Source of the DNA: Suillus spraguei | Lineage: Eukaryota; Basidiomycota; Agaricomycetes; Boletales; Suillaceae | Assembly: GCA_016800925.1 (NCBI GenBank) | Contig: JABCPU010000282.1 | Span: 1-64,000 of the forward strand | DNA: 64,000 bases | Reading direction: 5' to 3' | Shown here: positions 55,646 to 64,000 of the stretch, one piece after another | How positions within the stretch are numbered: position 1 is the stretch's first letter | Layout: every line of letters begins with the position of its first letter | Program-made: the position numbers and the translations under genes | The notes under the pieces: model-generated | What the model saw: the letters and a program-made list of their open reading frames with translations, nothing else | Database searches by the model: none | Told to the model about the DNA's origin: nothing

Positions 55646-57241
55646 ATGGCCTTCCAAAATTCTGATGTTTTCAAATCAACGCCTGACAGTGTGATGCTTT
55701 CCCAACATGTGCCACCAACATCTGGATCTGGGGCCATGCCTACCACTGCCGATGCAAGGGCCAAGCATTGCATTGCTGCCTTGGAAGATGAGTTGGAGAT
55801 TTTGTGGCAAGAGAGGGTAACAAAGCAGAGGTAAGCACTCAGTCTCATCTCTTACCTTCAGGTGGTTCAGTGTCAATCTATTCTTAAAGAAAAACGACCA
55901 ACTATGTTGCGCAAGGTAGGGCAATTTGTCGCCTAGTGGTACTCTACACCAGCTTGGAGGACTTGATTACTGAAAATGATCGCCGGTATGAGGATCAATT
56001 GGAAGACTCAGCCACGTTAGCATACGTGGCCAATATTTTTGTACCTAATTTAATTATATCATAAACCCAGGCAAGACCACCTGCAATGTGGCTACATCAA
56101 ACTCTCGCAGATGCTACCATGGTTGCATGTGAAGTTGGGGACCCTTGAGCATGAAGAGCCCAAAGACATGTTAAAAAAAGTTTGTAATACCATTTGCAAA
56201 CAAAATCATATTCATGCTGGTTGTTTTTATAGCTCAAGAAAGGAGCCAACACAGCTTGAGGGGACAATACCTCCTGCCTCAAGGACCTGGTCACCTCCTG
56301 GATCAATCAAGAATTTCATCCTTCTTCTCTCATCAAGCCTGACGACAAGTGTTCACGTGGCTTTGGGAATGATACTTGTGGGAAGTTACTCTGCCCTGCA
56401 GAGTGGGACTGGGATCAAAACTGGTGAGCAAAGTTTAACCTTTCTAAACTATCACAGGATGCTGACACCAGTCCAGCATCAGGACTGACATTCACAACAG
56501 AATGTCAGAATGCATTGTTTCAGAAAAATCCTGGCCATTATTTTTGTATGAAAACTACACAGTCGACCGTGACAACCTTGAGGGCTATTGAAGTCCAAGC
56601 TTCTAGTTCTGGTGAGTACCTTTTAGAATAGTGTTATGATGCTGCTATCTTCCTTTTGCGTTACAGGCTTTTAAAGCCATCTTTATGTATCCTTCCTCCA
56701 CAAAGGAAGTTGATGGTGATGGCGACGGAGCTGATATCCTTGAGAATGACAGACATGCCCGACGAAAATCAGATCAGGCAAAGGTTAAAACTTGCGTCAC
56801 CTCTATCATCAACATGAGAAAAGTTAATCCCCGTTCTATCACTTACATTGTTTGTCAAGTGAGTAAATCTTAATAGCTATCAGATTGAAGTCCAGCCCCT
56901 AACCTTCCAGTGGCAGGTTCATTTTGCTTTATCAAGCATCTCATCTTGGCACACTGTTGACGGTGATTTTGACTATGAAAGCTTCTGGAACAATGTTGTG
57001 AACTTTTTTGAGGATGTCCCTGGCCCTGTCATGAAATGCAAAATAGACAAGCTCCTGCAATGGTGGACCAAGTAGTGACTTTGTCACTGCTTAATGATTG
57101 AATAGTTGACCTTACTTTGTAGGAAAATATTTGGAATGAACCATCGCGAGGATTTAACCCCGAGGTTGTATCTCAGATGTCTGTCAACGCACTAGCAGAG
57201 CAGAGGAAGGCACTAGAGGATGCTGCTTTTGATTTGGACTG
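55646..57241 (+). pseudogene. DUF6698-like basidiomycete gene, decayed
   Basis: ATG 55646 (CGCCATGGCC context) encodes MAFQNSDVFKSTPDSVML and HCIAALEDELEILWQERVTK, then a GTAAGC donor at 55831. Later pieces read AQGRAICRLVVLYTSLEDLI, ENDRRYEDQLEDSA, WPLFLYENYTVDRDNLEGY, AFKAIFMYPSSTKEVDGDG, RHARRKSDQAKVKTCVTSI, VHFALSSISSWHTVDGDFDY and KIFGMNHREDLTP, ending QMSVNALAEQRKALEDAAF...TGA at 57239-57241. The order fits a DUF6698-type family common in mushroom genomes, function unknown. Several frameshifts and stops in the middle (56140-56640). The family assignment is from recollection of the motif pattern. Confidence 0.55.
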
Positions 57242-58985
57242 ACTTTCTCTCTGTTCTCTGGCTTGTCTACCTTGGCCGGGATGACCATTTTTGCCATGCA
57301 CCAAGTATTTATAATATGTCTCCAATATTGTTTTAGTCGCAAATATTAGAATGACACGTCATTCTTTAGTCAGTTATTTGAGTGCATTTCATATCAACCC
57401 ATTGATGGCTACTAAATTCATTACAACACAAGTTTCTGCCCAGTGCCAAGTGATGAGGAAATTCTCTGTGGTGACTACTGCGCCAATGATGATATGTAGT
57501 GAGGCTTTGCCATCAGCTGTCAAATTTTTCCAATTTACAAACATCCTTAATCAAAAAAGACATGCTCAGGCCCCAATTTAGTGCCATTGATTGACCATCT
57601 AGGACTTAAACTGTCTAATCTTCCAACTGCTATGAAATCCATCTCTGTGTCTAACACTGCCAATTAGCAGGGAAGTTTGCTCTTTGTATGACTGGATTAA
57701 CAACTGCACAATGCAAGACACATCAGGTAAATATGTAATCAACTGTCGATAGTTTTCCAAATGCTACGTTGTCTGAAGTTGATGAGGTCAACCTCAGACT
57801 CCAACCGAACAGGTTTAGTTGACAAACTCAAACACAAGAGGTGTGTTGGGTAAGTAAAGGAACTGCAGCAGATGTTGGAATATGGAAATAAATTTTGTTG
57901 GAAAGCTGAATCCACAAAGAAAATTTGGGATTTGGTGTCAACCTATTATTAATAATTACAATGTGCTTTGGCAACTTGGTCACAACAGTACCAATCTGAG
58001 CAAAGATACAGTGTAGCTGCAAAATTAGAATACTAAGCATACTGATCATCCTCTCAAAACTTCACGGCCATGCTCCTCAGCATCCAAGCAACGAAGGATT
58101 GTGTTGCTGCCTATGTGTTGAATTTGGGATGCCAGCGGAACACTCTGGAAATTATTGTTGCCATTCCTGTCTTTCCCAAGGCTCACCAGGCTGGTCAGTC
58201 TTACATTATACACTAATCTTTACTATGGCTCCATGTCATGGTTGTCTTGGTGTTGTTGTATAAATCAAGTGCTAGTGTCAACCTTGCATATTGCACCTAT
58301 CTTCTTGACAAGGTATCCAAGTACATCAGATACATCTACCGTTTGACTTAGGTAATATTGTCAGAGCTTTGTCACACCACATGTCTTCTTAAACAAGTTG
58401 CAAATGTCTGTGTATCTGAATGACACACTCAACTCAGGGATTTCCTGTAAGGGTTTGTGGCCTATCTGAATCACAACCTTGGTGCTTGTCTCGATGATTC
58501 TACTTGAATTATTTGTTGTCGCTGCTTTGTTGAAAGGTATATCTGAAGCTTCAATGGTCACACCTAAACTACACTTATTCACATAGTAAATAATAGTGGT
58601 ACTCAAAGTAAAATCTTGAACGTCGGCTAAAATGTCTTGAAGCTCGGTTAAAGCATCTTGGAAGCTTGGCTACAATATCCAAACAAAGCATGAAGATATG
58701 CTGCAATTGAAGGTCAGTTCGGCATCACACATCTGAGTTTGAAACCACATGCTTGTCGTTCGCCAATGTGCTCGCTGGTCTGCATGACTTCGAGCTAACG
58801 CTCGTCTATGCTTGAGGGGAATGGATTGTCATCCATCCACCTCAAATACTCAATCCGTCCCCCTGAGTGATCCTGGACCTAATATCACAGTTCAGTGGGG
58901 GAAGGAAGATGCTCTCACTGATGTCCTTGTTGATCACATTACATCTCACCCCGCTGATAGTTGAATTCTTTTCTATTCTGAAGGC
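57242..58985. other. No gene recognised
   Basis: AT-rich with short ORFs only. No repeat structure or RNA seen. Confidence 0.5.
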
Positions 58986-58991
58986 AAAAAA

Positions 58992-60585
58992 ATGGCTACT
59001 GCTGATGGTGAAAAGGCCTCTGGCAAGGACAAGAGTGATATCTACGCTGTTCTTGCCCAACTCATATTTGCACATCATCCTAAATATGGCAGCACATACA
59101 ATTGGAATCCAAATGAGTTCTGCGATTCAGTTGCAAATCACATCGTGGGGTATGTCGTCTCCTATTCGTACTTATGTATACTAATATAACTAAATCTTAT
59201 AGTCTCAAAAATAGGTACAAGAAACTTAAAGCCAGATTAAGCACCACTGGTGCTGGTGTCTTGCCTGGTAATGGGCATGCAAATCTATTAGGCGAGTCTG
59301 TTGCTGATCTTTTCACTCTTGTCTGATTGTATTTTATAGCTGAAATATGTGCCAAATGGAAGTGGTTTGCGGACCTTGATGCCATCTGGCACTCAAACCC
59401 GTCATTTGTGGTGACATCACACTCATCCAGGCCAGGTGTTGATCATGCTGCTCAAATGTATTCACTTGTTGGTACGTCTACTGCCGTGTCCTCAAGGCAA
59501 TCGCAAACTACTCTGTCCTCTCATGGTTATCCCCCCATTCAATTCCAATCCACTACTGCCCACTGCAGTCATAATTCCCCTGACGTTACTACTACTACCT
59601 CCCGTGGTCACAATGATTCCCCTGACATTGCTACTACTACTACCCCCCATCACGACAACATCCAAATTGACCCGCGTCTCCTCCAACCTCCACATGCTCT
59701 CCCTGATACCCCCTCTACTCCTCTTTGTGCTGATACTCCCTCTCCTCCCTCTCCTCCCTCTCCTCCTATTCCCGCTGCTCAGGTCCACCTTCCTGGCCTA
59801 TCTCATACTGATGATGACATGTTGGGCCAACCTGACCCTTTCACTTCGCCTCTCGGTGATGCACTAGACTACTTACGCGATAATGACACAATGCAGGACG
59901 ACGACAATGACAACGACGCAATGCAGGAGGATTCAGGGATTTTGAATAGCCCCCCAAAAGTTGTGGGGAAGAAACAGCAGATTTTTGCATCGCCCTCGCC
60001 CTCTCCCCCTCCTGACTCACAGCCCTTCCATCTGCCTACAAAGGAACCTACCACTGTGTACCACAGTTGTGTGGCATTTGCTCAGGGGCAGCACAAACCT
60101 ACATTTATTTCATGCAGTATCTCGACTCCTTCATCTACAACTCATAACACATCCTCGGCACCATCAACCCCACAGACATCATTATCGGCTCAAGGGAGTG
60201 GCAGCACAAAGAAAAAAAAGCTAAGTTAGATGTGCAGGATCAGGTTGAAAATTTGGCAGGGGAAATTGGGAGCATCCAGTCTGATGTCATGTCCCTCTGT
60301 GACTCCAAGCACCAGTGGTTTCTTGCAAAGCTCAAGGTCAAGAGTGAAAATAAGTGTGATGCCAAAAAAATATACCTGGCTTCGTGAAACATGCGATCAT
60401 GAGGCATCACAAGCTATCATGAATCATCAGCGAGAGCAGGAGAACATGGCTGCTGAAATTCACCTTTACAAAGTCAACATTTGGGTGCATGAGGCACATT
60501 CTGCAGTTCTTGACAAGGAGGCAGAGACCTTATGCTTAGGGATTCAGTACCAGCAGCTGATGCAGGGTAGTAGCAGTGGTACCTG
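58992..60585 (+). CDS. Myb/SANT-like transposon partner protein with coiled coil
   Basis: Exon 1 (58992-59149) MATADGEKASGKDKSDIYAV with NWNPNEFCDSVANHIVG; intron GTATGT...ATAG. Exon 2 (59203-59291) LKNRYKKLKARLSTTGAG. The next intron appears to be GC-AG (GCGAGT...TATAG). Exon 3 from 59340 AEICAKWKWFADLDAIWHSN. The W-spaced helices resemble the Myb/SANT/MADF-like proteins that accompany PIF/Harbinger transposases. A long Ser/Pro/Thr-rich linker follows. At an A8 run (about 60216) the frame slips to KAKLDVQDQVENLAGEIGS, and at an A7 run (about 60366) to LRETCDHEASQAIMNHQRE, a coiled coil ending at TGA 60584-60586. Both slips are in homopolymers. It converges on the transposase from 60970. Confidence 0.6.
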
Positions 60586-60594
60586 AGTCTTGTT

Positions 60595-60880
60595 GTCCCG
60601 TTGTTGTTGTTGTTGTTGTCTCGTCGTCATTGTTGTCCTGTTGTTGTTGTTGTCCCATTGGTGTTGTTGTTGTCATCCCGTCATTGTTGTTGTCATCCCA
60701 TTGTCGCTGTCATTGTCATCCCATCATCATTGTTGTCATCCTGTTGTTGTTGTCCCATTGTCATCGTTGTCTTGTCTTGTCGTTGTCTGGTTCTTTGTTG
60801 TTCTTGTTGTTCCTGTTGTTGCTCTTGTTGTTCTTGCTGTTCTCGTTGTTCTTGCTGTTCTTGTACTTGTTGCATATCTT
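60595..60880 (+). repeat. Compound GTT/GTC microsatellite
   Basis: Imperfect (GTTGTTGTC)n with CCC/CAT interruptions, between the convergent Myb-like and transposase genes. It keeps several frames open artefactually. Confidence 0.9.
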
Positions 60881-61161
60881 TGTCTTCATGTCTGTTTGGT
60901 TGATCTTACATATGTTACATACATGTTACTTGTACAAATGTACTACTGGTAGTACAATGTGAGCATGGTTTATCCTTCCCTGTGCTGTGCCTTTGAATGA
61001 GGACTGTCAAAGAGTTGATCCATCAGTCTTGCACTAGTGATCTGGCCTGGAGTTCCTTCATATGACCTGTCACCCACTACATCATTGCCATCTGGACCCT
61101 CAACATCTTGAGGAATGATAACTTCACCCTCTTCATGAGCCCACTTCAGAGTACTTTCATA

Positions 61162-62666
61162 CAGTGGCTCAAAAAACTGTCCGCATGTTTTGGCATTTTT
61201 CACTATCTATAATATTGTGTGAGAACAAACAAATGCCTCAAAAACATGCTTATACCACATTGTAGTATGGCTTCAGGGCTTTCATTTGAGCCCTACACCG
61301 TGGGAATCGGTGGAGATATGGTGGAGATACAAGGCTCACAAAATGGTGACTCATGCGGACAGTTTTTTGACTCAAGTATTTTACAGTAATAACCAGGTAT
61401 TCTAGTATTTTGTATGACCTCCCTTGGCTTTAATTACTGCCTCTATCCTTCTAGGTATACTCTCAATTAATTTCTGGCAATCCTCAGCTGTGATCTTCCC
61501 CCATTCCACTGCTACTCTCTCCCAAAGCTCCCATACTCCTTTAGGGGGGTTTTCATAGGCTTGAAGCTTTTTCTTGAGTGTTCCCCAGAGATGTTCAATG
61601 ACATTGACATCAGGAGACTGTGCTGGCCAGTCAAGAACATTGATGTTATGTTCTTCAAACCATTCCCTAGCTCTTCTGGATGTGTGCTTGGGATCATTAT
61701 CCTGTTGGAAAATGATATCTTCTTCATCAATCCCTGATTCTGCCAAGCTAGGCAGCAAGTGGTCATTTAAAATGTCCACATACTGCTCAGCATTCATCTT
61801 CCCCTCAACCTCAGCAAGCATTCCCACACCATTCCATCCCATACAGCTCCATACCATTAAAGAACCTCCTCCAAACTTGACAGTCCCATTAACCTCTCTG
61901 TTAGGCCATCTCCCTTCTTTTTCCATACATACACCTTCCCATCTGACCCAATCCTATTGATTTTGGTCTCATCTGACCATATAACACGCTTCCAGTCCTC
62001 TACAGTCCAGTGTTGATGAGCTAAGGCAAAGGCTAGTCTTCTCTGCCTATGTTTGATGGAGAGAAGAGGCTTTTTCTTCTTTGTTACTGCCTTGAGATGA
62101 GCTGCCTTGAGAACATTCCTCACAGTTTGTGAAGAGACAGGGGTAGTGATGGTGGAATTGATATAATGGGTGGCTTGGACAGCATTATCAGCCTTTCCTG
62201 TAGTGATATGTTGGATAATAGCCCTTTTGTCAGTAGAGGTAAGCTTGGATGGACGTCCTCCACAAGAGTTTTCCTTGTCTGGGTGACTTTCTTTGATGAA
62301 CTTGGCCACAGTGGACTTGCATACTCCAGTTCTAGAGGAAATTTGGTGAGCAGAGAGGCCAGCATAAGACAGAGAGAGGATATTATCTCTTTGAGCAGAG
62401 GAGATGGCTTTCATGGTGATTATGACTATGATACATGAGATATTCTGGTTTATATAGTTAGATATAGTCATAAAATAACATAATGACACCACTTTATAAT
62501 TTATATAATAGTGGCATGATTTTTATGGTGTCATAAATAATGATTTATATAGTTTTAATATACACTCAAAAAACTGTCCACATGAGTCATGGAATTTGTT
62601 CATTCTCACACAATATCATAGATAGTGAAAAATGTCAAAACATGCGGACAGTTTTTTGAGCCACTG
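61162..62666 (-). mobile_element. Tc1/mariner element, near-complete, TA target
   Basis: Ends CAGTGGCTCAAAAAACTG and complement, TA on both sides (61160-61161, 62667-62668), 1505 bp. Inverted repeats match for about 70 bp. Each end also has an inner inverted copy of the CAAAAAACTGTCC motif (about 61357-61371 and 62578-62593). Inserted in the Harbinger transposase. Confidence 0.9.
61402..62414 (-). CDS. Tc1-like DD34E transposase with one frameshift
   Basis: ATG at 62414: MKAISSAQRDNILSLSYAGL opens the paired-type HTH (AHQISSRTGVCKSTVAKFI), then a GRPSK linker and a second HTH (VSSQTVRNVLKAAHLK). Catalytic residues: D in VIWSDETKI, D in FQQDNDPKHTS, and E in VNVIEHLWGTLKKK, 34 residues on. 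The frame breaks once, in an A5 run at about 61922 (YVWKK to EGRWPNRE). One extra A would give a single ORF of about 337 codons. Everything else looks intact, so this is the youngest-looking DNA transposon in the window. Confidence 0.85.
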
Positions 62667-62789
62667 TATGTTCCATCCTGCTTGTGATGATGGGTTTCAA
62701 AATGAATTATCATGTTGTGGAGGATGATGCAGCACTTGATCCACTGCACATCAAAATTGAGGTCTTTCTCCTCCTGAACTCTGAACCAG

Positions 62790-63740
62790 TGTAACGAACA
62801 TATTGGCGCTGGGCTTAAAACCCCATCTTTTGACACTTGTCTCACGTCTATAGGAGTTACCACTTGTCCATGACCGTCTTACCTCTTTAGCATTACTGGC
62901 GGCATCCCATGCTTACCACACACCATACCGACTACCGCACCTCATTCCACGTACCAATGTCCTCCCATGTCCTTGCCGCATCCGCATAGCTCCATTTGGT
63001 GCGTCGTTTGTTTTATGTTTGTTATCACTGATTCCATGGCAAGTCTTATTACATGTTGCCTCGTGCCGCAGCGCCTCGCGCTATGTTTACATATGGCGGT
63101 TACTACACTCCAGCACTACTGATCTCGCCTAGAGTATTCCGAGTACATATGAATTAGGATATAAGCACCGCATACCCCGCACAATACAGTACCTGATTTT
63201 ACACCATTGCATGTACTATAGGTCAGGATTATTGTCTAGCTTTGGACCCACCCAGTAGTAGATGTAGTCTTTAAAGTTTCTTATCACTCGTTAATCGATC
63301 ACACTCGTTCTCTGTTACTGCTGGACTTTTGACTGTTATTTTGACTGAACTTCTCATGCACCGCTACTTTACTGCTGAAAGTACCGTGGACTTCTTTACT
63401 GTTTCCTTGCACCGCTCGCAACCTTACCACTACCACTGATATTATCACTCGACATTGCTCGCTCGACACAACTGTTTCTGACTATATCTTGACTGCGGTA
63501 GTACCGCTACTTACGATGCTAGTTCCGGCGGCATCACTGCTAACTGTGGCAACTTACTGCTGACCACGACACTTCATTCGCACATAAGTTAGACTCGAAC
63601 TTGACCATACTAATAGGCATCCCCCTTTAGGGTCGAATGCTCTTGTTTTCACAAGTGAAGCAGACTAGACAGAGCGCAAGACTCACATACTAACTTAGGA
63701 GGTAGTTTATCTACAGCCCAGGTTAGGTTGTATCTTTACA
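62790..63740 (+). repeat. LTR3 copy C (solo LTR) in the Harbinger gene
   Basis: TGTAACGAACATATTGG...GTATCTTTACA, 951 bp, with TATA-like GATATAAGCACC near 63158. Flanks CCAG (62786-62789) and CCGG (63741-63744). Excision with one 4-bp TSD gives the open junction RELRFRVQEE. Confidence 0.9.
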
Positions 63741-64000
63741 CCGGAGCTCTCGAAGAGATTGGAAACGCCCCTTCAAAACTGCAAATGTGTGTTCAACACA
63801 TACACGAATCTGAATAAATTTAAATTTATTGAAAATCTGGCATCAAAAAATAAACTAAAGATAAAAAACCTTAGATAAGTGATAATTGAATGTCTTCTGG
63901 TCCTTTGTCAACCATCCATTGCATGGTTTCTTGAAAGGGGCAATACACCATGGCTCCAATGGATAGGCACGATCTGCCCAAACCCAATGTCCATCAGGAA

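Larger units (their letters stand above)
60970..64000 (-). pseudogene. PIF/Harbinger transposase C-terminal half, split by two insertions; runs off the window
   Basis: Entering from 64000: PDGHWVWADRAYPLEPWC (D is the second catalytic aspartate), APFKKPCNG and KTFNYHLSK. An intron follows to 63810, then IRVCVEHTFAVLKGRFQSL (E of the DDE triad). LTR3 C (62790-63740) follows. Then FRVQEEKDLNFDVQWIKCC, IILHNMIIHFETHHHKQDG, the Tc1 element (61162-62666), then ESTLKWAHEEGEVIIPQDV and EGPDGNDVVGDRSYEGTPG, ending at TAA 60970. Removing both inserts with one TSD each leaves an uninterrupted frame across both junctions (RELR+FRVQ; GTY+ESTLK). The visible half is otherwise undamaged. Harbinger transposases use a Myb-like partner, which fits the neighbour. 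Confidence 0.85.

Noticed and set aside
59428..59867. Second long frame inside the Myb-like gene
   Set aside because: Shadow of the Pro/Ser/Thr-rich linker in exon 3.
60590..60962. Leu/Val/Cys-rich ORFs suggesting membrane proteins
   Set aside because: GTT/GTC microsatellite artefact between two convergent genes.

Overview
The window looks like a repeat-dense accessory region of a basidiomycete (Agaricomycete-type) genome. The evidence is short GT-AG introns of about 50-70 nt, FunK1-type kinases, a WW/WD40 protein, a Plavaka-type transposase, PIF/Harbinger and Tc1/mariner elements, and Ty3/gypsy chromoviruses. I do not name a species. No rRNA, canonical tRNA or CRISPR array was seen.

Layout. 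1-4 kb: a Ty3/gypsy remnant (72-2506, TSD CATGC) sits inside a transposon-type accessory gene (5-3956, minus). 4.3-9.3 kb: a FunK1 kinase with an open 841-codon reading frame across six exons, the amputated head of a second FunK1 behind it, and a repeated upstream module in front. 10.2-11.5 kb: a WW+WD40 gene with one frameshift. 14.1-15.7 kb: a TA-flanked DNA element encoding a CENP-B-type HTH and a SAP-like region but no DDE domain. 16-19.4 kb: the only clearly host-like stretch, with a hypothetical protein, an SH3 protein and an intact SAM methyltransferase. 19.6-26.2 kb: two more FunK1 copies, one frameshifted and one internally deleted. 26.8-27.9 kb: a Tc1-like deletion derivative. 28.2 kb: a CpG-eroded fragment of the methyltransferase gene.

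29.8-45.8 kb is one Plavaka-type transposase gene on the minus strand, split by four separate insertions. These are a solo LTR (43818-45243), a three-deep LTR nest (39924-43344 containing 40493-43064 containing 42260-43022), a 6.5-kb chromovirus (31812-38275) and another LTR (30378-31375) that itself carries a 57-A insertion. 46.9-47.8 kb is a tandem array of tRNA-like Pol III units. 48.1-52.6 kb is a DUF6532-like gene hit by two solo LTRs. 55.6-57.2 kb is a DUF6698-like gene. 59-64 kb holds a Myb/SANT-like protein and, converging on it, a PIF/Harbinger transposase. The transposase is interrupted by a Tc1/mariner element (61162-62666) and an LTR (62790-63740), and both insertions collapse back to an open frame.

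Three LTR families recur. LTR1 (about 470 bp, 5-bp TSD) belongs to the chromoviruses and carries an 11-nt self-priming signal. LTR2 (0.8-1.8 kb, 5-bp TSD) carries an 8-bp minisatellite in two of its copies. LTR3 (about 950 bp) makes 4-bp TSDs. Mismatches in old TSDs and in the methyltransferase fragment are largely CpG to TpG/CpA transitions, suggesting methylation-linked decay of duplicated DNA. Many otherwise good genes carry one-base shifts, often in homopolymers, so residual assembly indels must be considered before calling them dead.
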